Shown here piece by piece: positions 11,041 to 20,870 of a DNA stretch of 64,000 nucleotides. The DNA is from Pegoplata infirma (taxonomy: Eukaryota; Arthropoda; Insecta; Diptera; Anthomyiidae), in NCBI GenBank assembly GCA_963921195.1, contig OY992541.1:10944951-11008950 (forward strand). The letters run 5' to 3'. The notes beneath the pieces are model-generated. The model searched no databases. It saw only the letters and a list, made by a program, of their open reading frames with translations, and was not told the DNA's origin. The position numbers and the translations under genes are program-made. Position 1 is the first letter of the stretch. Each line of letters begins with the position of its first letter.

Positions 11041-12466
11041 AAACATTTAAAGCAATTAGCCACATCGGTCCAGGCGTTTTCAAGTAATGCAAATTTTAAG
11101 GATATTGAAAAATGTAGGCTTTGAAGTGGGGGAGGCCAATAAATATTTCAAAATCCTTACTTGGAATATTATGATCATTAAAGAAAAAATTTATCAAATC
11201 AGGCCAGTCTTTCTTTGATGTGGGAGTGGACAATTTATCTTTCCTTAAAAACCTTAGTTGTACTATCACGGAAGTCAACAAATACTACTTATAGACAAAT
11301 CGTCACTGCCGTTCTAGTACTTTCGATATATCGAAATAAAAATGGGCGTGAAAAAAATTTATTTCTGTTTTAACCTAAGTTGGGCTATGACGAACATTTA
11401 AAAAAAAAGGTTAGTCAAATCGATCCAGCCGTTCTCTGATTTCAGATATATCGAAAAAAGGAGGCGTAAAAATTGGCGTGGTTAATTTGTTTTCCGAAAA
11501 AACCAAAGAAAAACATTAAAAAAAAAATAAGACGCACATTTAAAGAAAAATATTATCCAAATCGGTCAGTTCTCAAGTGATGCGATTACCAATGAACTCC
11601 ATTTGATTTTTATTTATATTTTATTATTCTATATTTTATTTTTCTATGGAGTAAATTTTATATATATCGAAAAAAAAGGAGTGCGTAAACAATTTTTCTT
11701 ACCTTAAAAACCTAACTTGAATGTAACCAGCTCGGTCCATCCATTCAAAAGTGGAAATAGAAGTGGAAAATTATTCTTTCCGAAAAACCTTTGCTGGACT
11801 ATGACGAACATTAAAAACAAAATTAGATAAATTGATCCACCCATTCCATGATATATACCGGAAAATTGAGCGTAAAAGTAGGCTTGGACAATTTTTCTTT
11901 CCTTAAAAATCTTTTACGGACTATAACCAAATCGGTCTAGCCGTCTTAGATCTTTCGATACATAGAAAAAAGTGGGCGTGGGAAATTCTACTACCCATTA
12001 AAACCTTAGTGGAATTATGACGAACATTTTCAACAAAAATTAGCTAAAGTGGGAGTGTTCAATTTTTTTTTTCGTAAAAACCAAAGTTGGAATATGATGA
12101 AAATGCGTTAAAAAAATGTTGTCAAATCGGTCCAGCCATTCTCAGATTTTAGATAAATTGAAAAAGTGGGCGTAAAAGTGGGCATGGTCGATTTTTCTTT
12201 CAGTAAAAACTTAAATTGGATTATTACGAACATTTAAATAAAAAATTACCCTAATCGGTGCAGCTGTTTCCCGATCTTAGATAAATCAAAAAAAATGGGC
12301 GTAAAAGTGGGTGTGGCCAATTTTTCTTCACGTAAAAACCTAAGTTGGACTATGACGAACATTTCAAAAAAAAAAATTGTCCAAATCGGTCCAGCCGTTC
12401 TCAACTGATGCTGTTACCAACGAACGACAATTGATTTTTATTTATATAGATAGATAGATAAAGCGA
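11041..12466. repeat. degenerate GTGGGCGT repeat ending in (GATA)n
   Basis: About nine or ten degenerate modules of 110-160 bp, each with AAATCGGTCCAGCCGTTCTC, a GATATATCGAAAAA phrase, GTGGGCGT and AACCTAAGTTGGACTATGAC. The series stops at TTTATATAGATAGATAGATA. Reads as an old interspersed repeat whose interior is tandemly repeated; not coding. Confidence 0.6.
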
Positions 12467-12756
12467 ATATAGCTTACGTTAACATATTTGTTTCTTTCGG
12501 CAAGATTTGCAACTGTTACCCTATAAAAAAGCGGTATTTAAATAATTTACTTTAATTGACCATATTCACTAGAACTTTAATTTAATTTGTATTGGTTTTA
12601 TTTAGAAAAATACATCTATTCGTTATAAGTAAATTGCAGTTCCGAATTTTCTTTGTATTTTCTTTTAATGACATTTTCGCCATTACCAGTAATTTTAGTA
12701 TCTGGTTAACAGACACTTATTAAGTTTTTCATGAAATGTTTTTAAAAAAACGCTTA
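12467..12756. other. unassigned
   Basis: AT-rich sequence between two repeats. No ORF, RNA gene or element end is recognisable. Confidence 0.4.
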
Positions 12757-12857
12757 CAATGCACACTGGGCCGAGCTGGTAGGTTTTTTGGCCAAAAGTC
12801 TCTACAGGTCGTAAATGTTAATAGATTTTTTTGAAATTCAGAATATAAGCTCATATA

Positions 12858-13345
12858 AGGGTAATAAATAAGTGACTTGAAACATTTTGGAATCGGACCT
12901 ACAAGGAAACTGTTTCAGGGTGGACACTTCATTTTTAATAAAATTTACAGATGTTATTGATGAAACAAATGAAGAGACACTTATCTTTTGTTTATGTATT
13001 TGAATTGGAGATAGTCTCTGGTCCCGTGATTTGCGTGACTCAAAAAACAACGTGATTCACTCGTGAGCGTGAGTGATTTTCATTTAAATCACTTGATTAT
13101 AAAGTGATTTTCATTTCAATCAAGTGACTATATTAGGGTAATAAATAAGTGCTTTTTGGAATCGGACCTGCAAGGAAACTATTTCAGGGTGGACGAAAAA
13201 ACAACGTGATTTACGCGTGAGCGTGAGTGATTTTCATTTAAATCACGTGATTAAATCAAGTTTTCAAAAATTGAATTAAAAAAAAAGAGTTTAAAAATTA
13301 CGTGATTCACGCGTGAGCTTGAGTGATTTTCATTTAACTCACGTT
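12858..13345. repeat. 277-bp duplication with CGTGATT/GTGAGCGTGAG motifs
   Basis: A block with TTTGGAATCGGACCT and CAAGGAAACT occurs at about 12858-12926 and again at 13136-13195. Around them the phrase ACGTGATTCACGCGTGAGCG, then GAGTGATTTTCATTTAA, occurs three times. Similar CGTGAG-rich DNA is in the hAT-like elements at 23530 and 50696. Confidence 0.6.
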
Positions 13346-13351
13346 AATATA

Positions 13352-13511
13352 CCGTTTTCCAAAATTGAATTAAAAGAAAAAAAGATTATAAAAAATTGGA
13401 AAAAATTAAGTTTTGTTTTGAAAACCCCCTTTTTAAACGCATCGTTATCAAAAGTTCCACACCCTTTTAAAAAACTGTCTGGGCCAAAATTATCCCTTCT
13501 ATCCACACTTT
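13352..13511. repeat. left orphan monomer of the ~175-bp tandem array
   Basis: Matches the monomer at 17192-18660 in order: CCGTTTTC, AAAATTGAATT, TTATAAAAAATTGGAAAAAA, GAAAACCCCCTTTTT, AAAAGTTCCAC, AAACTGTCTGGGCC, ending CTATCCACACTT. It breaks off where the LINE begins. Confidence 0.85.
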
Positions 13512-13689
13512 TTTGTTTCTTTTTTCTGATTTTTTGGAAAAATGTTCTAATTTTTTTTTTTTTTTTTAGTATATTTTTTGGTAACAAAAATCATTTTAAA
13601 TGCTAATTTTTAAAGTTTTGTAATTCGTTTTACTTTTTTAGTAGTGGTTCTTACTACATGTGTCAAAATTTTATTTTTTTTACTACATA

Positions 13690-13729
13690 TTAAACAACTT
13701 ACATTTGAATACAAATGTAAGTTGTTTAA
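13690..13729. other. perfect 18-bp stem, 4-nt loop hairpin in LINE 5' region
   Basis: TTAAACAACTTACATTTG (13690-13707) and its exact inverse complement (13712-13729) are separated by AATA. It lies about 300 bp upstream of the LINE reading frame. Confidence 0.75.
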
Positions 13730-14034
13730 CTGATAAAGTAGTTTACAGAGTTGTTTTTTTTTAACTGGTATTTTCAGTTGATTTTACTTACATAATTTTC
13801 TGAGAGTGATTTTAAAATTGTGCCAGTAGTAATGGCTGAAATCGTTGGTGACAATTTTCTGTTTGGATAAATCAATGAATTAAAGACTGATTTTTATGCA
13901 TTTTTGCCGTTTTTTTTTTTTTTTTTTTCTTAATTTTCAGATATTTGTTAAAATTAATTATTCTGTTTTCTCTTTTTTCAAATATTTTCTTAATACCGTT
14001 TGCATAATTTACAACATTTTATATTAAAATTAAT

Positions 14035-16854
14035 TTGAGGCAAAATTTAGGTCCTGTTAGAAGTGATAATAGTTTTCTCCGATCCCAATTAGGTAACTTA
14101 AAACATAATCTTAATGTTGGTCATTTAAACTGTACCAGCTTTAATTTAAAACCAAATTCTTCAAAGTTTAGTGAGATAAAGAGTCTTTTGGAGGGTGGTT
14201 TTTTGCATGTGTTTGGTGTGAGTGAAACATGGCTAAAGCCTGCTATTTCTACCAGTGTCATTGATATTTCTGGTTATGTGTGTCACAGAAATGATCGGCC
14301 AACCGGCAGGGCTGGGGGCGTGGCACTTTTTGTTTCAAAAACTATTAAACATAAGGTGGTTTTTATTGGTGATAATTACAGAATTGCGGAATGTATTTTT
14401 GTGGAGCTGAGTTTTGGGAATGATAAACTTCTAGTGGGGACTGTTTATCTTCCTCATGGTGACTTCACCACTTTTGAAAGGCAGGTGTCTGATTTATTGG
14501 TGCGTTATTCGAATATTGTTATTATGGGAGACTTTAATAACAATTTATTTGATCCAGTTAAGTGCTCAAGAGTAAGAGACATTTGTGGTAGGTTAAATAT
14601 TTCTCCTATTCATAATTCTATGCCAACGCATTTTGATATTCAGTATAACACGACTTCGTTACTGGATTATTTTTTGGTATCATCGCCTGAGTTAATAAGG
14701 CATTCCAATCAATTCCAATGTCCTGGTATAACTCGTCATTCGTTTGTTTTTGTGTCACTTGACATTTTGCAGCCGGATAACAGGTTGTTTTATGAGTTTT
14801 ATGATTATGATGCAGTCGCTATTAGATCTATGGAGGTTAAGGCGTTAGAGTGTAACTTTACTGATATGTATTTGACTAATAATGTTGATGATCAGTTAAT
14901 GATTTTGAATAATAATTTGCATTTTATGCATTCAATTGTTCCCTTAAAGAAGCGGATGATTCAAAATAATGCTGACAGCTGGTTTAAATGTTCGGAAATA
15001 CAACATCAAATTTCTCTTAGGGATCTCGCTTATTGTGCTTATTTGCGTGATAAATCTGATGCAAATTGGAAAGCTTTTTGTCGATGTAGAAATCGGACTA
15101 AATCAGTTATTCGTAAATTTAAAAGGAGGGCTCATGGTGAGATTTTTAACAATAAATCTAATAAGGAGATTTGGTCAATTTTGAATAGTAATGGAGTTGT
15201 GGATAATACTAATCATCTTGAAAATATTGACCCTGACATTATAAATAATGCATTTTTTTCTAATCAGGATTTAACTAATAATCATGGTGGTGAAGTTACT
15301 AATTTTAATAGTGAAGGTTTTTCTTTTCGGTCAGTTGATTTGTTTGAAATGGTTTCGGCTTTTAATTTAATCAAATCTAAGGCGGTGGGTTATGACGGAT
15401 TTGCGCTTAAGTTCATCAAAATGATAATACCTATCATTGGTGACCATATATTGCATTTGGTGAATACGATATTGACAACGTCAAATTTTCCAATATTGTG
15501 GAAGGTTGCCAAAATCGTACCAATAAAGAAAAACAATAATATTAGTGTTGGTGATAATTTAAGGCCCATATCGATACTCCCAATATTGTCTAAAATGGTT
15601 GAACATCTTTTGAAAAAGCAGTTAATTAAACATATTGATGACAATCAGTTACTTCATGATTGTCAATCTGGATTCAGGTGTAATCGAAGTACCACTTCGT
15701 TGCTTGTTGGTCTAACTGACAATGTTAGGAAAACTATTTCTAATAAAGGGGATTGTGTTTTGTTGTCTCTGGATCTGGCCAAAGCGTTTGACAGAGTCAA
15801 TCATACTCTTTTAGTTCAAAAGCTGCATACTTTTTTTGGTCTTTCTAGTACTGCTTGTAAGTTGGTGTCGTCTTATCTTTCTGATAGAATGCAGTACGTT
15901 TTCAGTAATGGTAAATCTTCTGGAATGCTTCCAGTGTTAAGTGGAGTTCCCCAAGGGTCTGTTCTTGGGCCGCTACTTTTTATAATGTTCATCAATGATC
16001 TGTTTAGCAAATTGGAGTGTAATATGTGTGTCCCGTTTTCGTTTGCAGATGATGTGCAACTTTTGTTCAGGGGTGATAAACAATTTCCTGATGTTATGCA
16101 GAATATGATTGACTACACAGTCAAATTGTTATGTAGTTGGATGTCCACTAATAGACTTTGTGTTAATTCTAGCAAAACGAAAGCTTTATTTTTTAGTAAT
16201 GGTCGCGTGAATTACTTTTCAATTTATATAGATGGTAAATTAATTGAGTTCGTTGATAAACTTAAGTGCCTGGGGGTAATTCTTGATGCTAAATTAAGTT
16301 TTGAAAGTCATGTTAATTCTGTAGTATCCAAAGTGAATTTTACTTTGAGAAAGTTGTATAGCCTTAACTTAATGTTGCCTTTGCATGTTAAGATAAAAGT
16401 TGTCCATGGTTTATTAATGCCAATATTTTTATACTGTTTAGAGTTGTACTCTGGATCTTTGGGTTACGTTATGAAAAAAATTAATTTGGCTTTTAATAGG
16501 GTTATGAGATATCTTTATTCTCTCCGAATTCGTCAGCATATTTCGCCATTTGTATTAAAATTTTTGGGGTGTTCACTTATGAAATATATAAGAATAAGAA
16601 ATCTTTTACATTTTTATAAAGTTTATAAATTAGGAACACCTGTGTATTTAGTAGATTTTTTTCAATTTGGTAGATCTGTGAGGAATAAACAGTTAAAAAT
16701 TCCTAAATTGACTCCGCTTTTGGAGCGTTCATTCCATGTTCGAGTAGCTCGTGTATTCAATAAATTACCGGAAACATTAAAAACGTTTGATTTTTCCGTT
16801 GATACATTCAGGAAAAAAAAATTTGATGTAATGTCGCATAATGATGTTTTATAA
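14035..16854 (+). CDS. LINE ORF2: AP endonuclease + reverse transcriptase
   Basis: This 939-codon frame nicks chromosomal DNA and reverse-transcribes the element's RNA at the break (target-primed reverse transcription), acting in the nucleus as RNP. The endonuclease spans about residues 25-243, with HLNC near 30, SETWL 63-67, GDFN 165-168, DYF near 211 and TRHSFVFV 234-240. The usual SDH triad is TRH here. The reverse transcriptase spans about 445-740: LRPISILP 509-516, QSGFR 544-548, SLDLAKAFD (catalytic D580), GVPQGSVLGP 637-646 and FADD (D672, D673). The C-terminus has the CR1/L2-type VRVARVFNKLP block. There are no internal stops. Position 14035 is TTG. The frame is open from 14008 but the first in-frame ATG lies in the IVIMGDFN region (about codon 164), so initiation must be non-AUG, coupled to an upstream ORF, or the start was lost. 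Related groups (Crack, Daphne) cannot be excluded. Confidence 0.93.
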   Translation: MRQNLGPVRSDNSFLRSQLGNLKHNLNVGHLNCTSFNLKPNSSKFSEIKSLLEGGFLHVFGVSETWLKPAISTSVIDISGYVCHRNDRPTGRAGGVALFVSKTIKHKVVFIGDNYRIAECIFVELSFGNDKLLVGTVYLPHGDFTTFERQVSDLLVRYSNIVIMGDFNNNLFDPVKCSRVRDICGRLNISPIHNSMPTHFDIQYNTTSLLDYFLVSSPELIRHSNQFQCPGITRHSFVFVSLDILQPDNRLFYEFYDYDAVAIRSMEVKALECNFTDMYLTNNVDDQLMILNNNLHFMHSIVPLKKRMIQNNADSWFKCSEIQHQISLRDLAYCAYLRDKSDANWKAFCRCRNRTKSVIRKFKRRAHGEIFNNKSNKEIWSILNSNGVVDNTNHLENIDPDIINNAFFSNQDLTNNHGGEVTNFNSEGFSFRSVDLFEMVSAFNLIKSKAVGYDGFALKFIKMIIPIIGDHILHLVNTILTTSNFPILWKVAKIVPIKKNNNISVGDNLRPISILPILSKMVEHLLKKQLIKHIDDNQLLHDCQSGFRCNRSTTSLLVGLTDNVRKTISNKGDCVLLSLDLAKAFDRVNHTLLVQKLHTFFGLSSTACKLVSSYLSDRMQYVFSNGKSSGMLPVLSGVPQGSVLGPLLFIMFINDLFSKLECNMCVPFSFADDVQLLFRGDKQFPDVMQNMIDYTVKLLCSWMSTNRLCVNSSKTKALFFSNGRVNYFSIYIDGKLIEFVDKLKCLGVILDAKLSFESHVNSVVSKVNFTLRKLYSLNLMLPLHVKIKVVHGLLMPIFLYCLELYSGSLGYVMKKINLAFNRVMRYLYSLRIRQHISPFVLKFLGCSLMKYIRIRNLLHFYKVYKLGTPVYLVDFFQFGRSVRNKQLKIPKLTPLLERSFHVRVARVFNKLPETLKTFDFSVDTFRKKKFDVMSHNDVL

Positions 16855-17165
16855 CATGATGAATATATATATTTTTTTATATAGATTGGTTACAAATTAA
16901 AGCTTTTACATATTTTTTATATTTTAACATTTAAACTACCTTGGGATCGGTTAATTGCTATTTTTGCTTCTCTTTACTTTATTTTTTTTTTATTTTTTAA
17001 TAATTGGTTTATGCCTATTATTTACATTTATATATACATACTTATAAGTTCTTCTGTGTTCATATTTTTATTTTTATATTAATAACTTTTAAGTACAAAT
17101 TTTTGTAAGTAGAAATTAGTAACCGATTATGGCCAATGGGCTAGGTTATAGAAAATGAAATAAAT

Positions 17166-17186
17166 AAATACTAAATACTAAATACT
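17166..17186 (+). repeat. (AAATACT)3 at the LINE 3' terminus
   Basis: Three exact 7-bp units directly after AAATGAAATAAAT, then TATAG and the resumed satellite. It marks the 3' end of the retrotransposon and probably the template for priming. Confidence 0.8.
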
Positions 17187-17191
17187 ATAGT

Positions 17192-18660
17192 AAAAGTTGC
17201 CCGCTTGTGCCCGTTTTCTAAAATGGAATTTAAATAAAATTTATAAAGAAATGGAAAAAAATTATTTGTTTTTTGAAAACCCCCTTTTAAAAACTCATCG
17301 TTATAGAAAGTTCCACGGCCTTTCAAAAAACTGTGTGGGCCAGAATTATCCTTTGTATCAGCACTTTCCAAAAAAGTTACCCGCTTGTGCCTGTTTTCAA
17401 AAATTGAATTGAAATAAGAGCTTATAAAAAATTAGATTTTTTTTTGAAAACCCCCGTTTTAAACTCATCGTCATAAAAAGTTCCACGCCCTTTCAAAAAA
17501 CTGTCTGGGCCAGAATTACCCTTTTTATAAGCACTTTCCAAAAAAGTTGCCCGCTTGTGCCCGTTTTAAAAAATTTAATTCTAATAAGAGTTTATAAAAA
17601 ATTGGAAAAAATCGTTTTTTTGAAAACTCCCTTTTTAAACTCATCAAAAGTTCCACGCTCTTTCAAAAAACTGTCTGGGCCAGAATTATTATTTTTATCC
17701 CCACTTTCCAAAAAACTTTTCCGCTTGTGCACGTTTTCAAAAATTGAATTGAAATAAGAGTTTATAAAAAATTGGAAAAAAATTGTTTTTTTTTGAAACC
17801 CCTTTTTTAAACTTATCGTCATCAAAAGTTCCACGCCCTTTCAAAAAACTGTCTGAGCCAGAATTAGCCTTTTTAACCCCACTTTACAAAAAACTTACCC
17901 GTTTGTGCCCGTTTACACAAATGAAATTAAAATACCAAAAATTAAAAAAAAAAAAAAAAAAAATATGTGTGTGAAAGCCCCCTTTTTTAAAACTCATTGT
18001 GGTCAAAAGTTCCACGCCCTTTCAAAAAACTGTCTGGGCCAGAATTATCCTTTTTATTCGCACTTTCCAAAAAATTTGCCCACTTGTGCCCGTTTTCAAA
18101 AATTTAACTGAAATAAGAGTTTATAAAGAATTGATTTTTTTTTGTAAACCCCGTTTTTAAAACCATCGTTGTCAATAGTTCCACGCCCTTTCAAAAGACT
18201 GTCTGGGCCAAAATCATCCTTTTTATCCCTACTTTCCAAAAAAGTTGCCCGCTTGTGCTTGTTTATGCAAATGGAATTGAAATATTCAAAATTTTAAAAA
18301 AATAAAAATAATTTTTATGAAAACCCCCTTTTTAAACTCATCGTTATCAAAAGTTCCACGCCCTTTCAAAAAACTGTCTGGGCCAGAATTATCCTTCCTA
18401 TCCAACCTTTCCATAATAGTTGCCCGCTTGTGCCCGTTTTAAAAAATTGAATTGAAATAAAATTTATAAAAATATTAGAAAAAATATTTTTTTTGAAAAC
18501 CCCCTTTTAAAAACTCATTGTTATTGAAAGTTTCACGCCCTTTCAAAAAACTGTCTGGCCCTTTTTATCCCTACTTTACAAAAAACTTGCCCGTTTACAC
18601 AAATGGAATTGAAATACCAAAAATTGAAAAAAAAATATATAAAAGACATTTTGTGAAAAC
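17192..18660 (+). repeat. ~160-180-bp tandem array, about 8-9 monomers
   Basis: The landmark CCGCTTGTGCCCG (variants) recurs near 17201, 17381, 17561, 17721, 17899, 18078, 18249 and 18424, with a degenerate ninth near 18585. Each unit carries AACCCCCTTTTTAAACTCAT, AAGTTCCACGCCCTTTCAAA and AACTGTCTGGGCCAGAATTA. ORFs overlapping it are shadows of the repeat. The array belongs to the interior of the TIR element at 12762-19362. Confidence 0.92.
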
Positions 18661-18745
18661 CCTATTTTTCGTGTAACCGGGTTTTTCTCGTAACCGGTTT
18701 TTTGTGTATTCGGGTTTTTGGGTAACCGGGTTTCATTTTATACCG
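18661..18745. repeat. GTAACCGGGTTTTT block
   Basis: Four imperfect repeats of GTAACCGGGTTTTT(C/G) directly follow the satellite. Part of the dispersed CCGGTT-rich family. Confidence 0.6.
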
Positions 18746-19389
18746 TATTAATGTAGAAAAACACTATGTATGTACTTTAGGAAAACTTGAAAATTGTTAA
18801 TTCATAAAATTAATTTAATTCAATTAAAAAAGGCTCATTTTAACAACTTTAACCTATTTTATACGCAGATGAAAAAACGGGCAAAAGCGGGCAGATCAGT
18901 CTGAAAGCTAGTAAACCAACGAACATTTTGGCATCCTAACTTTTGGATTATGTCGCGGAACATTTTGGAAAAACTACTATATTTCAAATGGAACAATTTT
19001 TCAAAATTTACATAAAAATATCAAAAAATCGTCAAAAAAAAATAGAAAAAAGAGCTGTTCATATCCATTTACATGTTGTACTTCCCTTTGTCAAATAAAT
19101 TAATAATAAAAAAAAAAACAAATTCCCACCTTAATAATGTATAAATTTGTTAGCTTTTTTGATTACGGTATATGGAGATTTTAACATACATATTTTATCT
19201 TTGATGGATCATTCGAAGAGAATGGGTGTACCGATTTTTACAAAAATTACAGACAAGGTGCAGCAAGTCATACTTAATACAATAGTGCATTCACTTTTTT
19301 TAATTTAATAATTTTGTTTGTTTTAGTTTTGGCCAAAAAAACTACCATCTCGGCCCAGTGTGCAATGGTGAGTATTTCAAATTTTTATC

Positions 19390-19697
19390 AGTTTCGGAAT
19401 AAAATTGCTATTTAAAAAATTGTTTCTTGAAGACAAACAATATTTTAGACGTTCTTTCTCTCGGATTTTTAATGTGTTTTCAACAAAATTTTGTAAATAT
19501 CATAAAAAAATAAGTGTAAACCCTTAATATTTGCGAAAATATTCCGTTTTGAATGTATTTAAAAAACCGGTTAACCAACAGAAAAAAACCGGTGTTCGGT
19601 GCACCGGAAATCTTCAATTCCGGTTAACCGGTTTGCAAAAAACCGAAATTTTAGGAAAAACCCGGTTTTTCGGTTAACCGGTTTATGAACACTATCA
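19390..19697. repeat. CCGGTTAACCGG element, minus orientation
   Basis: Contains AAAACCGGTTAACCAACAG, CCGGTGTTCGGTGCACCGG, TTCCGGTTAACCGGTTTGC and ends CCGGTTTATGAACACTA. Its 19390-19560 flank matches 21590-21850 in inverse orientation, so both are copies of one element family with ends like TAGTGTTYATAAACCGG. Confidence 0.6.
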
Positions 19698-19699
19698 TC

Positions 19700-20332
19700 G
19701 AATCTAATAAGCTTAAGTTTTAAATTTCAGACAAAGCAATTAAAAATGCGACCTGTATCGTGCGCACAACCTTCAGTATGCCTGAAGGTTGGTCTAGGAT
19801 CAATATTTCGGCAGTTACAAACACCAGCACAAACTCATTATACCCTGTGTCAGAGTGATGTAGGGTATAATAAACACAGAAACAGGAAACTAATTTGAAT
19901 TAAATTAAAAAAGAAAAAGTATTCAAATTTAACTACTACTGTTATTCAAAAAAAAAAAAAAATATCTAAAACAATAACACAAAAAAAAAAAATTATAATA
20001 TATACAAAAAAAATCTAGATTTCAATTAATGTCGGAATTACATAAAAAAGCAGAATATCCATAAACAAAACATGTACACACACATTTTTACACACATTTT
20101 ATTAAAGTGAGTGAGATCATTCTGAAGTCATAGAAAAAAAAAATATATAAAACGCCACAACTAGATAATAATAGACAAATTTAGCTTCTAAACGTATGTG
20201 GGGCTAAAAATTGCGTCATCATTAGAGTTTATGTCAAATATCCAAACATAAAAAACAAAAATCTATGAACTCGAATGAACAATACGCACTAAGATATGTA
20301 GCATTTAAAGGTTTTTGAAACGCAGAAATGCT
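19700..20332. other. unassigned
   Basis: AT-rich. Includes a small inverted pair ATTATACCCT/AGGGTATAAT at about 19838-19877. No gene recognised. Confidence 0.4.
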
Positions 20333-20870
20333 ACAAGTTCAATTAACCCTTTACGATGACAGTTTTAAAAAAACATAAACATTAGATGTAGAGTTTTTCT
20401 TTTCCCGGGCTTTTTCATTTTCCGGCAAACCGGATTTTTTTTTCAATTTCCCGGGATCCCGGGGATTCCCGATCGAAAATGAAATTAATAAAATCCGGTT
20501 TGCCGGAAAATGAATTACAAGTTCAAGTAACCCTTTACGATGACAGTTTTAAAAAACATAAACATTAGAAGTAGAGTTTTTGTTTTCCCGGGATTTTTAA
20601 TTTTCCGGCAAATCGGATTTTTTTTTCAATTTCCCGGGATCCCGGGGATTCCCGATCGAAAATGAAATTAATAAAATCCGGTTTGCCGGAAAATTAATTA
20701 CAAGTTCAATTAACCCTTTACGATGACAGTTTTAAAAAACATAAACATAAGAAGTAGAGTTTTTGTTTTCCCGGGCTTTTTCATTTTCCGGCAAACCGGT
20801 TTTTTTTTTTCAATTTCCCGAGATCCCGGGGATTCCCGATTGAAAATGAATTTAATAAAACCTATACTAC
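20333..20870. repeat. tandem triplication (~184 bp) of flank plus transposon end
   Basis: Three units begin at 20333, 20517 and 20700. Each contains ACAAGTTCAA, CCTTTACGATGACAGTTTT, an ATTAGAAG-like flank, and then TAGAGTTTTTG with TTCCCGGGATCCCGGGGATT and CCGGTTTGCCGG. Each unit therefore includes both the target flank and the left terminus of a TIR element. Confidence 0.85.

Larger units (their letters stand above)
13512..17190 (+). mobile_element. CR1/L2-like non-LTR retrotransposon inserted in satellite
   Basis: The element's limits come from the interrupted tandem array. The left monomer stops at CACTT (~13511) and the array resumes at AAAAGTTGCCCG (17192), leaving about 3.68 kb. It consists of a ~500-bp 5' part without an ORF1, the endonuclease/reverse transcriptase frame (14035-16854), and a ~310-bp 3' UTR. 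The 3' end is three perfect AAATACT heptamers (17166-17186) rather than a long poly(A). Short 3' tandem repeats are typical of CR1/L2 elements. No clear target-site duplication is seen. The intact frame indicates a young insertion. Confidence 0.85.
12762..19362. mobile_element. CAC-ended TIR element (Transib-like?) with satellite inside
   Basis: The left end starts CACACTGGGCCGAG and reaches GGCCAAAA at 12797. The right end, 19327-19362, is its inverse with 34 of 36 bases identical. CAATG lies on both sides (12757-12761, 19363-19367), a 5-bp duplication. A second family at 36701-38118 has the same architecture (CAC start, TTTTTTGGCCAAAA inner TIR, 5-bp C-A-R-T-G duplication). CAC termini with 5-bp duplications fit the Transib superfamily as I recall it; this is inference and there is no transposase. 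The interior holds a duplicated 60-70-bp block, a ~175-bp tandem array and, inserted in that array, a LINE. Confidence 0.65.

Noticed and set aside
6608..12466. A single 5.9-kb autonomous element
   Set aside because: Start and end words are suggestive, but no coding frame survives and internal ends recur, so at least two or three repeats are stacked.
17191..18660. Small ORFs and CRISPR-like regular spacing
   Set aside because: Whole ~175-bp monomers are repeated with no unique spacers; it is a satellite array in a eukaryote.
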